64,000 nucleotides of DNA from Paraburkholderia adhaesiva (GTDB lineage Bacteria; Pseudomonadota; Gammaproteobacteria; Burkholderiales; Burkholderiaceae), in assembly GCF_021390575.1 (NCBI RefSeq), contig NZ_JAJEJQ010000002.1, positions 62,001 to 126,000 of the forward strand. The letters are read 5' to 3'. The notes under the pieces were generated by a model. The model was not told where the DNA came from, ran no database searches, and worked only from the letters and a program-made list of their open reading frames with translations. The number at the start of each line of letters is the position of its first letter. Positions within the stretch are counted from its first letter, which is position 1. The translations under genes and the position numbers were made by a program. Below are positions 52,028 to 62,142 of this stretch, piece after piece.

Positions 52028-52591
52028 ATGTCTCTCATCAACACGCAAGTCAAGCCGTTCAAGGCTACCGCTTTCCACAACGGCAAGTTCGTTCCGGTTT
52101 CGGAAGAAAATTTCAAGGGCAAGTGGTCCGTCGTCGTGTTCTACCCGGCCGACTTCACGTTCGTGTGCCCGACCGAACTGGGCGACCTGGCCGACCAGTA
52201 CGCTGAATTCCAGAAGCTCGGCGTCGAAATCTACGGCGTCTCGACCGACACGCACTTCACGCACAAGGCATGGCACGACACGTCGGACACGATCGCCAAG
52301 ATCAAGTACCCGCTCGTCGGCGACCCGACCGGCGCGATCACGCGTAACTTCGACGTGATGATCGAAGAAGAAGGCCTCGCACTGCGCGGCACGTTCGTGA
52401 TCAACCCGCAAGGCGAAATCAAGCTGTGCGAAATCCACGACAACGGCATCGGCCGTGACGCGAAGGAACTGCTCCGCAAGGTGCAAGCCGCTCAATACGT
52501 CGCGTCGCACCCGGGTGAAGTCTGCCCCGCCAAGTGGACGCCGGGCGCAGAAACGCTGAAGCCGTCGCTCGACCTGGTCGGCAAGATCTAA
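52028..52591 (+). CDS. ahpC: Alkyl hydroperoxide reductase, peroxiredoxin subunit
   Basis: The 187-residue 2-Cys peroxiredoxin has peroxidatic Cys47 in [20 protein letters not shown] and resolving Cys near residue 166 in [13 protein letters not shown]. It reduces H2O2, organic hydroperoxides and peroxynitrite in the cytoplasm and is recycled by AhpF. Length and motifs match the E. coli-type AhpC. AAGGAAAC precedes the ATG. ahpF follows 136 bases later. Given two H2O2-producing PuuB-like oxidases in the same region, its general role is relevant, though no direct link is shown. Confidence 0.97.
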   Translation: MSLINTQVKPFKATAFHNGKFVPVSEENFKGKWSVVVFYPADFTFVCPTELGDLADQYAEFQKLGVEIYGVSTDTHFTHKAWHDTSDTIAKIKYPLVGDPTGAITRNFDVMIEEEGLALRGTFVINPQGEIKLCEIHDNGIGRDAKELLRKVQAAQYVASHPGEVCPAKWTPGAETLKPSLDLVGKI

Positions 52592-52648
52592 GCGTTGCAC
52601 CCGCAGTAAAGCTGAAGCGGCCATCGCGGCCGCGTCAGTTGCGTTATC

Positions 52649-52681
52649 ACCGGGCCGCGCCCTCGCGGCTTGCGGCCCGGT
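52649..52681 (+). other. GC-rich hairpin between ahpC and ahpF
   Basis: ACCGGGCCGC and GCGGCCCGGT form a 10-bp stem with a 13-base loop. No U-run follows. Such a hairpin could stabilise the ahpC message and allow more AhpC than AhpF. Confidence 0.6.
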
Positions 52682-52727
52682 AGCCCTATCAAGCATCCCC
52701 CCGCTTCATCTCTAGCCGGAAAACGCC

Positions 52728-54329
52728 ATGCTCGACGACAATCTCAAGACTCAACTCAAGAACTATCTGGAAAAGATCACGCAGTCGATTGAGATCGTTG
52801 CGTATCTGGACGACGGCGAGAAGTCGCAGGAACTGCGCTCGCTCTTGCAGGACATCGCTCCGCTTAGCGATCGCATCAGCTACGAAGAACGCCGTGGCGC
52901 CGCAGCCGGCGACGCGCGTGTGCCTTCGTTCGAATTGAAGCGCGCGAACTCGGACGTCAAGGTGACGTTCGCGGGCATCCCGATGGGCCATGAATTCACG
53001 TCGCTCGTCCTTGCACTGCTGCAGGTCGGCGGCCATCCCGTCAAGCTCGAAAACGAAGTGATCGAACAGGTACGCGGCCTCGATGGCGAGTTCTCGTTTG
53101 AAGTGTATATGTCGCTGTCGTGCCAGAACTGCCCGGAAGTCGTGCAGTCGATCAACGCGATGGCTACGCTGAATCCGAACGTGAAGATCGTCACGATCGA
53201 CGGCGCGCTGTTCCAGGACGAAGTCGAGAAGCGCCAGATCATGGCCGTGCCGACCATCTACCTGAATGGCGAAGTGTTCGGCCAGGGCCGCATGGGTGTC
53301 GAAGAGATTCTCGCGAAAATCGACACCGGCGCCTCGGCGCGTGCCGCCGGGAAGCTGAACGAGAAAGAGATTTTCGACATGCTCATCGTCGGCGGCGGGC
53401 CCGCTGGCGCCGCGGCTGCGATCTACGCAGCGCGCAAGGGCATTCGCACCGGCGTGCTCGCCGAACGCTTCGGCGGCCAGGTGCTCGACACGATGGCGAT
53501 CGAGAACTTCGTGTCGGTGCAGGAAACGGAAGGGCCTAAGTTCGCAGCGGCGCTCGAGCAGCACGTGCGCGCCTATGACGTCGACATCATGAATCTGCAG
53601 CGGGCCGTTGCACTCGTGCCGGGTGACAAGGCGATCGAAATCCGCACGGCGAGCGGCGCGACGCTGCGCGCGAAGAGCGTAGTGCTGGCGACCGGCGCAC
53701 GCTGGCGCAACGTCGATGTCCCGGGCGAGCAGGAATACCGCAACAAGGGCGTGGCGTATTGCCCGCACTGTGACGGCCCGCTCTTCAAGGGCAAACGCGT
53801 CGCGGTGATCGGTGGTGGTAACTCGGGCGTCGAGGCCGCGATCGACCTCGCGGGCATCGTGAGCCACGTGACGCTGCTCGAATTCGGCGCGCAACTGCGT
53901 GCGGACGAAGTCCTGCAACGCAAGCTGCGCAGCCTGCCGAACGTCACGATTCACGTGAATGCCCAGACCACCGAAATTTCCGGCGACGGCCAGAAGGTCA
54001 ACGGTCTCGCGTATCTCGATCGCACGTCGGGCGAGAAGCATCACGTCGAGCTGGAAGGTGTGTTCGTGCAAATCGGCCTCGTGCCGAACACGGAATGGCT
54101 CAAGGGCACGGTGGCGCTGTCGAAGCATGGCGAGATCGAAATCGATGCGAAGGGCCAGACGTCGGTGCCGGGCGTGTTCGCCGCGGGCGATGTGACGACC
54201 GTGCCGTTCAAGCAGATCGTGATCGCCGTGGGTGAAGGCGCGAAGGCCTCGCTCGGTGCGTTCGAATACCTGATCCGCTCGTCGGCGGAGCAGGATGAAG
54301 ATGCAAAGGCGGCCGCTGCGCTGGCGTAA
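52728..54329 (+). CDS. ahpF: Alkyl hydroperoxide reductase, flavoprotein subunit
   Basis: The 533-residue protein has two N-terminal thioredoxin-like folds with the active pair in [21 protein letters not shown] domain [20 protein letters not shown] follows near residue 219, then redox CxxC in [18 protein letters not shown] site [17 protein letters not shown] and FAD-binding [15 protein letters not shown]. It passes electrons from NADH to AhpC. Length equals canonical AhpF. A textbook terminator follows at 54353. Confidence 0.97.
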   Translation: MLDDNLKTQLKNYLEKITQSIEIVAYLDDGEKSQELRSLLQDIAPLSDRISYEERRGAAAGDARVPSFELKRANSDVKVTFAGIPMGHEFTSLVLALLQVGGHPVKLENEVIEQVRGLDGEFSFEVYMSLSCQNCPEVVQSINAMATLNPNVKIVTIDGALFQDEVEKRQIMAVPTIYLNGEVFGQGRMGVEEILAKIDTGASARAAGKLNEKEIFDMLIVGGGPAGAAAAIYAARKGIRTGVLAERFGGQVLDTMAIENFVSVQETEGPKFAAALEQHVRAYDVDIMNLQRAVALVPGDKAIEIRTASGATLRAKSVVLATGARWRNVDVPGEQEYRNKGVAYCPHCDGPLFKGKRVAVIGGGNSGVEAAIDLAGIVSHVTLLEFGAQLRADEVLQRKLRSLPNVTIHVNAQTTEISGDGQKVNGLAYLDRTSGEKHHVELEGVFVQIGLVPNTEWLKGTVALSKHGEIEIDAKGQTSVPGVFAAGDVTTVPFKQIVIAVGEGAKASLGAFEYLIRSSAEQDEDAKAAAALA

Positions 54330-54352
54330 GTGCACATGGCGCTGCGGTTTAA

Positions 54353-54380
54353 AAAAACGCCGGCTGAAGCCGGCGTTTTT
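54353..54380 (+). terminator. Intrinsic terminator of ahpCF
   Basis: AAAAACGCCGGC and GCCGGCGTTTTT form a perfect 12-bp stem around loop TGAA, with further T residues after one C. It begins 24 bases after the ahpF stop; the A-rich left side could also terminate reverse transcription. Confidence 0.95.
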
Positions 54381-54487
54381 CTTTTCCTCTGTGGAATGCG
54401 CGGGCCAGGTGATGGCGTGCAGCATTTTTGCCGTCGTGGCAGACTTCCTCGGACCGGGCGATGACACCGCCCGGGGAGGACTACGTA

Positions 54488-54751
54488 ATGCAACGCGACG
54501 CATTCATCCGCAAACTGGCAGAGGAAGGCTTTCCAGAACCCATCGTCGTTACCCGCGAGGCGGGTGAACTCAACGAGCACGCCCACACATTCGAAGCGAA
54601 GGCGCTGGTCCTTGACGGCGAGATCCATATCCGCGTCGGCGGCGAAGAGCGACTCTATGGCGTCGGCGACGTGTTTCATCTGCGCGCCAATGAACGCCAT
54701 GCCGAGCGCTATGGCCCGAACGGCGTGCAGTATCTCGTCGGCCGCAGGTGA
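54488..54751 (+). CDS. Small cupin-domain protein
   Basis: The 87-residue single cupin has EAGELNEHAHTFEAKALVLD followed by GEIHIRVGGEERLYGVGDVF, matching cupin motif 1 (G-x5-HxH-x3,4-E-x6-G; the expected Glu is at about the FEAK position). An excellent GGGGAGGA ribosome site lies 9 bases before ATG 54488. Cytoplasmic small cupins bind metals and often sense or modify small molecules. No partner gene is adjacent, so function is unknown. Confidence 0.85.
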   Translation: MQRDAFIRKLAEEGFPEPIVVTREAGELNEHAHTFEAKALVLDGEIHIRVGGEERLYGVGDVFHLRANERHAERYGPNGVQYLVGRR

Positions 54752-55294
54752 CGGCCGCACTGCGATTCACTTCATTCACACAGTGTCGATTTTCGCTGCA
54801 AGCCCGCCGGGACAATTCCCGGCATGGCGCTTGCGCGCATCCAGCGATTGCGACGCCTGTTCCGGGCAATGACCTGTATCACTTCGCGCACGCCACGCCA
54901 GTAGTGATTCGTCTGCCGCGGTGACTTTCGTGCTGCCGATCTTCGCATCTGCGGCAATGGTCGCGATCGCGCTTTTAACGCCGCGAATACAGGTTCACAA
55001 ACTTGTCGTACCAGGGTCCGTTGGAGCTGTGCACTGTGCTCGCGCGCGGTGCACATTGCACCGTTTCGCACGGCTGTGGTGCACCAGGGCAAGGTGGGTC
55101 CTGAAGCGATCAGGATGTGGTGGACGGCGTTTGTCCGCGTTGCGCGGATTGCACGTTTATTGCTCGCAAATCCGTAGTGAGCGAGTGGTATGTCTGTTCG
55201 CATTGCCTAGAATGAAATGGCGCGCGGGTCCGACCCGCGATGGCGCCGCACCTTGCGCGTATCCCGACAAATCGATTTGAAAAGGAGGAGCGTC
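54752..55294. other. Intergenic region without a supported gene
   Basis: Nothing convincing was found in 543 bases; frames on both strands at 54772-55280 lack ribosome sites and domain features. The segment 55020-55100 contains several GTGCAC-type short inverted repeats, possibly part of the promoter region for the GYD and glutamine synthetase genes. Confidence 0.4.
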
Positions 55295-55588
55295 ATGGGA
55301 ACGTATGTAGTGCTCGCACAATTCACGGATCAAGGTATCCGCACCGTCAAGAACAGTCCGCAACGGGCTGACCAGACGGCAGAAATGGGCAAGGCATTCG
55401 GTTGCGAAGTGAAAGACATCTACTGGACGTTGGGCCAGTACGATCTCACGATCATTCTTGAAGCGAAGGACGACGAGTCCCTGACTGCCTTCGGGCTCGC
55501 GCTCGGTTCCGCAGGCAATGTCCGCACGCAAACCATGCGCGCTTTCAACAGGAGCGAATTCGGCTCGCTCATCAGCAAGCTGCCCTGA
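55295..55588 (+). CDS. GYD-domain small protein
   Basis: The 97-residue protein contains the GYD family pattern: TYVVLAQFTDQGIRTVKNSP, KAFGCEVKDIYWTLGQYDLT and IILEAKDDESLTAFGLALGS. The namesake GxYD site reads GQYD. These small ferredoxin-fold proteins are of unknown function. AAAGGAGGAG precedes ATG 55295, one of the best ribosome sites in the window, so it is probably well expressed. It heads a possible three-gene transcript with a small unknown protein and a glutamine synthetase. Confidence 0.88.
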   Translation: MGTYVVLAQFTDQGIRTVKNSPQRADQTAEMGKAFGCEVKDIYWTLGQYDLTIILEAKDDESLTAFGLALGSAGNVRTQTMRAFNRSEFGSLISKLP

Positions 55589-55673
55589 TCGGCGGCCTGT
55601 CAACGGCATGATTCCTGTTACCTCGTCGGCGGGTACGGGCGATGCTTCGTATGATCTTTCTTGTGGAGGTCAG

Positions 55674-55877
55674 ATGAACGCTAACGATAAAGGCGACGTG
55701 CACGCATTCGTGCAAACGGCCGAGCGGATCGGCGGCTGGGTATGGGTTATTACGCTTGTCGACTTCACCGCGCGCGAAGTGCGGCGCTCGTTGGTATCCG
55801 ATGAGACGTACTCTACGCAACGTGCAGCGAAAGACGCGGGCGATGCACGTCTACAGGCGCTTTCACACGATCAGTAG
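55674..55877 (+). CDS. Hypothetical 67-residue protein
   Basis: The protein starts MNANDKGDVHAFVQTAERIG and includes the segment GWVWVITLVDFTAREVRRSL and a hydrophilic tail. No signal peptide or clear membrane span is seen. TGTGGAGG lies 7 bases before ATG 55674. It sits 85 bases after the GYD gene and 19 bases before the glutamine synthetase gene, so it belongs to the same transcript. Function unknown. Confidence 0.68.
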   Translation: MNANDKGDVHAFVQTAERIGGWVWVITLVDFTAREVRRSLVSDETYSTQRAAKDAGDARLQALSHDQ

Positions 55878-55896
55878 TTAAGACGGGAGAATCCCC

Positions 55897-57396
55897 ATGT
55901 CCAGTCCACAAGGTGCATCGGCATTCCAGGTATCCGTCGACGCCGGCAGCTATCGCGTTGCGCGTCCCGAAACGCCGCAACATATCATCGAGCTGCTACG
56001 CGAACACGCGATCCAGATCGTCGATCTCAAGTTCACCGATTTGCCGGGTCTATGGCAGCACTTTTCCATCACCCTTCCCGAAGTGCACGAAGGCTTGTTT
56101 GAAGATGGAATCGGTTTCGACGGCTCTTCGATTCGCGGTTTTCAGGAAATTCAGGAATCCGACATGTTGCTCAAGCCGGATCCGACTACCGCGTTCATCG
56201 ACCCCGCAAGCGAGATACCCACGCTCTCATTGATCTGCGACGTGGTCGATCCGGTGCTGCATCAACCGTATTCGCGCGATCCGCGATACGTTGCGAAGAA
56301 GGCCGAAGACTATCTGCGCCAGACCGGCATCGCAACGACGTGCTACTTCGGGCCCGAGCTTGAATTCTTTATTTTCGATTCGATCCGCTTCGGTCAGGAT
56401 TCGCATAGCGGCTACTACTACGTCGAATCGGCCGAAGGGGACTGGAATTCCGGTGCCGATGAAGGTGCGTATGGCGGCGGCAACCTCGGCTACAAGCCGC
56501 GCTACAAGGAAGGCTATTTTCCGGTGCCGCCGCATGACACGCTGCAGGACATCCGCTCGGAGATCGTGCTGATGCTGCAGCAGGCCGGTGTGCAGGTGGA
56601 GGTGCATCACCACGAGGTGGCGACCGCGGGACAGAACGAAATCGACATGCGCTTTTCGACGCTCAAGCGGATGGCCGACAACGTGATGATCTACAAATAC
56701 ATCTGCAAGAACGTGGCGCGCCAGCACGGCAAGGTGGCGACCTTCATGCCGAAGCCGCTTTTCACCGACAACGCGAGCGGCATGCACTGCCACCAAAGCC
56801 TGTGGAAAAACAGCGAGAACCTGTTCTACGACGCGCACGGCTGGGCGCTCACGTCGAACCTTTGCCGCTGGTACATAGGCGGCCTGCTGAAGCACGCGCC
56901 GGCGCTGATGGCGTTCTGTGCACCGACCACGAATTCGTACAAGCGGCTTGTGCCTGGCTACGAAGCACCGGTGAATCTTGCGATGTCGCAACGCAACCGC
57001 TCGGCTGCCGCGCGCATTCCGATGTACTCCGATTCACCGGGCGCGCGGCGCGTCGAGTTCCGTTGTCCGGACCCGTCGGCCAATGCCTACCTCGCGTTTT
57101 CGGCGATGCTGATGGCCGGCCTCGACGGCATCGAAAACAAAATGGACCCGGGCGATCCGCTCGACGTCAACATCTACGACCTGCCGCCGGAGCTGGCGAA
57201 GAACGTTCGCCAGGTGCCGGGTTCGCTCGAAGAATCATTGAACGCGCTCGAAGCCGACAACGAATTCCTGCGTAAAGGCGATGTGTTTACGGAAGACGTG
57301 ATCGACACGTGGCTCGAATACAAGCGCACGCGTGAGCTCGATCCCATCAGGCTGCGGCCGCATCCATGGGAGTTTTATCTGTACTTCGATATTTGA
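55897..57396 (+). CDS. Glutamine synthetase, GSI-type (additional copy)
   Basis: The 499-residue enzyme has the N-terminal latch region [20 protein letters not shown] and [18 protein letters not shown]. Metal-site [16 protein letters not shown]-site [19 protein letters not shown] and adenylylation-type loop [11 protein letters not shown] with the Tyr conserved follow. It is clearly GlnA-like rather than PuuA-like, and longer than puuA at 16839. GGGAG precedes the ATG. It makes glutamine from glutamate and ammonia, with probable adenylyl control. Whether it is the main GlnA cannot be told; the GYD and small unknown genes upstream are not usual glnA neighbours. Confidence 0.9.
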   Translation: MSSPQGASAFQVSVDAGSYRVARPETPQHIIELLREHAIQIVDLKFTDLPGLWQHFSITLPEVHEGLFEDGIGFDGSSIRGFQEIQESDMLLKPDPTTAFIDPASEIPTLSLICDVVDPVLHQPYSRDPRYVAKKAEDYLRQTGIATTCYFGPELEFFIFDSIRFGQDSHSGYYYVESAEGDWNSGADEGAYGGGNLGYKPRYKEGYFPVPPHDTLQDIRSEIVLMLQQAGVQVEVHHHEVATAGQNEIDMRFSTLKRMADNVMIYKYICKNVARQHGKVATFMPKPLFTDNASGMHCHQSLWKNSENLFYDAHGWALTSNLCRWYIGGLLKHAPALMAFCAPTTNSYKRLVPGYEAPVNLAMSQRNRSAAARIPMYSDSPGARRVEFRCPDPSANAYLAFSAMLMAGLDGIENKMDPGDPLDVNIYDLPPELAKNVRQVPGSLEESLNALEADNEFLRKGDVFTEDVIDTWLEYKRTRELDPIRLRPHPWEFYLYFDI

Positions 57397-57558
57397 TGCT
57401 TTGCTGGCGGCGTCGAAGCCAGTTTCAAAATCGGCTTCATGGCCAGCTTCATAGCCTCAAGCCAGCCGCAGACGTTCCCCGCGCCGGGTAAACAGGATTA
57501 ACCGGTGCGGATTTCTTCGCAGGGCGCGACACGTGCCTCGCCCTGAAGCCCCTGCCTG

Positions 57559-58929
57559 TTAGCTGCGCGCCGCGATTTCCTTCTTCCAGCCAGCGATGAT
57601 TTTCGCGGCAAGCCCGGTGTAATCGCCGTCGAAGTGGTGATTGCCGGTCGTCTTGACCACGTCGATCCCGGTGTTCGCGAGTGCCGGGCACAGCGTTTCC
57701 TTTTCTTCCACGCCGTAGACGCACTGCACGATCGACGCGGGTACCTTCGCGATTTCCGGCTTCACGGGGAGGGCCTTGTCGCTCGCTGGCATCCCGAGCC
57801 ATCCGGTCACGCGAATCTGGAAGTCGGCGTCCGGGGCGAAGCCCAGCAGCGACATGTACGACACTTTCGTGCGCAACGCGTCCGGCAGGCGGTTATACGC
57901 GAACGGCATCACGTCGGCACCGAACGAATAACCCACCAGTGCGATGTGCTTCGCGTGCCAGCGTGCGCCGTACGTTTTGATCACGCGCGCGAGGTCGTGG
58001 CTCGTCTGCGTGGGCGGCTTCTCGCTCCAGAAGTAGCGCAGGGAATCCCAGCCCACCACGGAGATGCCGTCTTTCTGCAGCGCCTCCGCGACCGACTTGT
58101 CGAGGTCGCGCCAGCCGCCGTCGCCGGAGATCACGATCGCGAGCATGTCAGTCGGATGCGCCGCGGGCAGTTCGACGAGCGGCAGGTCGGAGATGTCCTC
58201 TTCGTTTTCCGGCAGCACGCGCAGATGCGGCGTGGTCAGCGCGACGAGCTTGTCGGCGTCCGTGATGTTTGACGCAAAAGCGTGCGGAATCGAAGAAGCG
58301 CCTGCGGCCACCGGTGCGCCTGTTGCGCCGCGCGTCACGCCTTGCTCGAAGAAGCCCGGCAGGCCCGTGCCGCGGCTCAGCTTCGGATCGGCGGCACATG
58401 GCGCGAAGCGCGCGTCGAGCTGCGCCGTGGGATCGAGCGACACCGCGCCCGCGAGCGTGTTCGCCGGCGCCTGCGAGAGCATGCGGGCGGCGATCAGCGC
58501 GCCCTGGCCGGTGCCGATTGCGATCGGCGCGAAATACTGGCTCGATTCCTGTTGGCGCTCCAGTTGATGGCCAATCGCTTCGGCGTCGCTATAGAGCTTG
58601 TGGCAGGTCTCCGTTTTCACGGCTGCGAGGTTCGCCGCGTATTTCGACGTGTCCACGCCCACCACCATCGCGCCGTGCTTGGCGAGGGCGTTGGCGCGCG
58701 CCTGGTCGTTGTCGGTCCAGTGTTCGCCTGCCGAGAACAGCACGGCGAAACCGCGCATCGAGCCTGCGGGCTTCGTGAGTGCGACGTCGCCGTAACGGCC
58801 GCCGCTCACGTGGGTCACGGTCGACCCAGCCGTGTTGATCGTAGCGTGCGCCGGGACGCACGCGAAGGACGCGAGCAGGGCAGCGCCGGCCGCGATGACG
58901 CGCGGCAGCGTTGAAAATCGAATCGTCAT
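57559..58929 (-). CDS. acvB: AcvB/VirJ-family periplasmic hydrolase
   Basis: The 456-residue protein has a signal peptide ending AHA. Two alpha/beta-hydrolase-like halves follow: the first around GTGQGALIAARMLSQ, and the C-terminal VirJ domain with VISGDGGWRDLDKSVAEALQ, VVGWDSLRYFWSEKPPTQTS and nucleophile region HIALVGYSFGADVMPFAYNR. AcvB of Agrobacterium hydrolyses lysyl-phosphatidylglycerol in the periplasm. The ATG overlaps the preceding mprF/lpiA stop (ATGA), which supports this role. The longer frame to 59112 is a shadow. Confidence 0.87.
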   Translation of the reverse strand: MTIRFSTLPRVIAAGAALLASFACVPAHATINTAGSTVTHVSGGRYGDVALTKPAGSMRGFAVLFSAGEHWTDNDQARANALAKHGAMVVGVDTSKYAANLAAVKTETCHKLYSDAEAIGHQLERQQESSQYFAPIAIGTGQGALIAARMLSQAPANTLAGAVSLDPTAQLDARFAPCAADPKLSRGTGLPGFFEQGVTRGATGAPVAAGASSIPHAFASNITDADKLVALTTPHLRVLPENEEDISDLPLVELPAAHPTDMLAIVISGDGGWRDLDKSVAEALQKDGISVVGWDSLRYFWSEKPPTQTSHDLARVIKTYGARWHAKHIALVGYSFGADVMPFAYNRLPDALRTKVSYMSLLGFAPDADFQIRVTGWLGMPASDKALPVKPEIAKVPASIVQCVYGVEEKETLCPALANTGIDVVKTTGNHHFDGDYTGLAAKIIAGWKKEIAARS

Positions 58930-61535
58930 GAACGCCGGCCTCCAGCCAGCAAGGAAAGATCGGCGAGTGTAATGAACACGCTGATCGAGCCGGAAGCGGC
59001 CAGATAGCGCGGTTCCCAGCGCGGCGCGAACTTGTTCTTGAAGCCGCGCAGCCCCCGGAAGTTGTAGAACTTGCCGCCGAAACGCCAGATCAGTCCGGCG
59101 AGGCGGTGCCAAGGCGAGGCAAGCGGCGTCGGCCCCATGCCCGAGAGCGGCGCCATGCCGAGCGACAGCGCCTCGTAGCCTGCGGCCTTCAGCTGGAGCG
59201 CGAGCTGCGTGAACAGATACTCCATCGCATACGGCGACGTGTCCGGCAGATGGCGCATCACGCCGACTGTCGCCTCGGTGTTGAGGTCGGTCGTCATGAA
59301 CGTGACGAACGCGATCGGCTCGTCGTTCTGGCGCACGAGCAGCACCGACTGCGCCGCGAGATAGTCATCGTCGAAGGCTGCCACCGAGAAGCTCTTCTCA
59401 CGCGCGTCGCGACTGTCGAGCCAGGCGTCGGAGATCGCGCGCAGCACCGGCAGATGCGCGCTAATCTGCGTGCTGTCGATGTGTTCGATCGTCAAGCCGT
59501 CGCGTTCGCCGCGCTTGAGCGCATAACGCAGATGCGCGCGCTGCGGGCCCTTGAGATCGAAGTCCTTGAGCATCACGCGCGCTTCTTCGCCGAGTTTCAT
59601 CAGCGTGAGGCCGGCGTCGAGATAGAGCGGCAGCGCGTCGGCGCGGACCTGGTAGAACGCCGCGCGGCCGCCGTGTGCATGCGCGAGCGTGACGAACTGG
59701 CGCACGAGCGCGGGCCATTCTTCTCGCGGGCCGACGGGATCGTGCAGCGCGGCCCATGTGCGGCCGCGTTTCGCAAACATCAGGAACGCGTTGCGCTTTT
59801 CCGAGAACAGGAAGCTCTTGTCGCCCATCAGCGCGAGGCCTGCGTCGCTGCGTTCCTGCGCGCGCACGATGCGCGCCGCTTCCGCGAGATCTTCGCTCGG
59901 CGGCATCACGAAGCGGCCCTTCGCCGGACGCATCAGTTGCCACAGTGCGAGTGCTGCGGCGAGCATGCCGGCGCCGAGCGTCGCACGCAGTGCGCGCGGG
60001 GCGCGTTCGTCGAATGCGAACTGCCACCATAGATTGTGCGAGTACTGCACGTCGCGGAACGCGAACAGCAGGACCCACACGGCGAGCGCAATCACGCAGC
60101 CGACCGACGCGAGCCAGCCCGGGGTGAAGCGCTCGGCGAACAGCGACGAATGCCGGTTGAAACGGTGCCGCGTGGCGAAGAGGAGCACGATCAGCGCGCA
60201 GAGCACGCCAGCTTCGACAAACGCAAGTCCCTTCGCGAACGAGAGCACGAGGCTCGCGCAGGCGATCATCAGTGCGAGCCACCACGCGGCGTCGAGTCGG
60301 CGCAGCAGCCCGCGCGCGACGAACAGCAGCCCCACGCCGAGCAGGCTGCCGAGCAGTTGCGAGCTTTCGAGCACCCAGAGCGGCACGATGGTTTGCAGCA
60401 CAGCGATGCGGCGTGCGAACGCGGGCGTCGCGCCCGAGATCACCAGCATGCTGCCGGTCACGAACGTCACGATCGCAAGAAAGAGGGGGGCGAGCTGGGA
60501 AACGCCGTCGGCGCCGCGGCGGGCTAGCTTCGCGCCGAGCGGCGTGGCGAGCGCACGGCCTTCGAAGACGGCGAGCAGCGCAGCTGAGAGCGCGAGCGGT
60601 GCACCGAAGTAAATCGCGCGATAGGCGAGCAGTGCGCCGAGGACCTTCGAGGCCGGCACGTCCGAGCCCAGTGCGAAGACCATTGCCGCTTCGAACACGC
60701 CGATGCCGCCCGGCGTATGCCCGATCAGGCCGAGCAGCATCGCCGCGGAATAGACGGTCAGGAATTCGGGGAAACCGATGTGCGCGCGCGGCATCAGCGC
60801 CCAGAGCGCGAGCCCGGCGCCTACGACGTCGAGCGCGGCGAGCAGCAACTGCGCAACGAGGTCGCGCCGTGCGGGCACGGCAAAGCGCAGCCAGGCGCGG
60901 CCGAACGGCACGATCTCCCGCGACTTCGCGGGGCACGCAGCGATCATCACGGCGCCGCATACGAGGAGCGCGCCACCGATCCAGCGCAGGGCGTCCGGCG
61001 CGGTGTGCAGCACACCGGCGAGCGTGTCCGCGGCGCAGACCATGCCGAGTGCCGTCATCAGCGCGAGGGCGAGCGCGAGCGTGACGCTCGTGAACACGGT
61101 CATGCGGCCGACCTGGGCGGGGGTGACACCGGCGCTGCCATAGACGCGGCAACGCACGGCACCGCCGGTCAGTGCGCCAAATCCGGTGACGTTGCCGAGC
61201 GCCGAACCGGCGATTGCGCCGACCCAGAGCGCGCCGCGCGAGACGCGCACGCCGAGATAGCGCAACCCGACGGCGTCACGCCCGACGAGCGCGGCGAAGC
61301 TCAGGGCCGTGGCGGCCATGGCGCCCAGCCACTCTTCCGGGGCCAGATGCCACAGGTGGCGGATCACCGATCGGTAGTCGACTGACTGCGAGATGTGCTG
61401 GAACACCAGGAGCAGCAACGCGCAGATGCCGAGCGCCAGGGCCGGAGCGACAAAACGCTTCAGGCGAAAGGCGGTCGCGCGACGCCGCAGTGCGGCGATA
61501 GCACGCATCACGCGAGAGGGTTGCGAGAGAGACAT
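58926..61535 (-). CDS. mprF: Lysyl-phosphatidylglycerol synthetase/flippase (MprF/LpiA)
   Basis: The 869-residue inner-membrane protein has an N-terminal flippase part of about 13 helices (ALALGICALLLLVFQHISQS near the start; GNVTGFGALTGGAVRCRVYG in the flippase core). The C-terminal cytoplasmic synthetase domain includes FLMFAKRGRTWAALHDPVG, FSVAAFDDDYLAAQSVLLV and NFRGLRGFKNKFAPRWEPRY. It transfers lysine from Lys-tRNA to phosphatidylglycerol and flips it, giving resistance to cationic peptides and acid. The start MSLSQPSRVM at 61533-61535 was chosen. It overlaps acvB by 4 bases, as in rhizobial lpiA-acvB. Confidence 0.9.
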   Translation of the reverse strand: MSLSQPSRVMRAIAALRRRATAFRLKRFVAPALALGICALLLLVFQHISQSVDYRSVIRHLWHLAPEEWLGAMAATALSFAALVGRDAVGLRYLGVRVSRGALWVGAIAGSALGNVTGFGALTGGAVRCRVYGSAGVTPAQVGRMTVFTSVTLALALALMTALGMVCAADTLAGVLHTAPDALRWIGGALLVCGAVMIAACPAKSREIVPFGRAWLRFAVPARRDLVAQLLLAALDVVGAGLALWALMPRAHIGFPEFLTVYSAAMLLGLIGHTPGGIGVFEAAMVFALGSDVPASKVLGALLAYRAIYFGAPLALSAALLAVFEGRALATPLGAKLARRGADGVSQLAPLFLAIVTFVTGSMLVISGATPAFARRIAVLQTIVPLWVLESSQLLGSLLGVGLLFVARGLLRRLDAAWWLALMIACASLVLSFAKGLAFVEAGVLCALIVLLFATRHRFNRHSSLFAERFTPGWLASVGCVIALAVWVLLFAFRDVQYSHNLWWQFAFDERAPRALRATLGAGMLAAALALWQLMRPAKGRFVMPPSEDLAEAARIVRAQERSDAGLALMGDKSFLFSEKRNAFLMFAKRGRTWAALHDPVGPREEWPALVRQFVTLAHAHGGRAAFYQVRADALPLYLDAGLTLMKLGEEARVMLKDFDLKGPQRAHLRYALKRGERDGLTIEHIDSTQISAHLPVLRAISDAWLDSRDAREKSFSVAAFDDDYLAAQSVLLVRQNDEPIAFVTFMTTDLNTEATVGVMRHLPDTSPYAMEYLFTQLALQLKAAGYEALSLGMAPLSGMGPTPLASPWHRLAGLIWRFGGKFYNFRGLRGFKNKFAPRWEPRYLAASGSISVFITLADLSLLAGGRRS

Positions 61536-62142
61536 GGACCGGTCCGAAATTCTTCGATGCCGCCGTTTTGCGCACCGGGCTTCCCCGGGGAACGGCATCT
61601 CCCTTCATTTATGGCGTTTCGTGGCGGTCTCATGATCTTGCGACACACCGTGCAGCGGAACGTAAACGTTTGGTAAAGGACTGGTAAAACTCAGCAAACG
61701 TTCCAGACATCGATGTGGTTGACCACGCAAGGGAAAAATATGGCGAATGGGTGCCGGAGCAATTTGGCTTCCGATAAGCTGGATCTAATTCGAGTGGGCG
61801 CGATTATAAACATATGTTTGCAAATAAAAAAACACTAATTTCAGTATGTGATTTGTGTCGCCGGTATTCTCCTGATCATTCCGTTTGGATCGGGATCTGT
61901 CTGCAGAATACATGCGGCGGATATTCGGGCGAGTGCTTCCGGAGCCAGGAAGCGAAGCGCTGCTGGCGTATCACGGGGTCGGATTATTTATTTTCCGGCT
62001 TCAATTAATTAATAAAAATAAGAATAAAAGCGGGAGTGGCTGTTAACAAATTGAGACAGCACTTTTAATCCTTTTTACTTCGCCGCTCCGGAGGATTAGT
62101 CTCATTTGGTCAAGTGACGTTTTCTCAAGCCAGGAGAATGAT
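61536..62142. other. AT-rich region upstream of the third porin
   Basis: No gene is accepted in these 607 bases. A 64-residue Cys-containing frame at 61814-62008 has no ribosome site and un-biased codon use. The stretch 61800-62060 is AT-rich, ending just before the porin, and presumably includes its promoter. Confidence 0.5.

Noticed and set aside
54921..55280. Forward frame of 119 codons
   Set aside because: Composition and lack of ribosome site suggest intergenic DNA; it overlaps the leader of the GYD gene.
61814..62008. 64-residue Cys-containing frame
   Set aside because: No ribosome site, AT-rich unbiased codons, no recognised domain.
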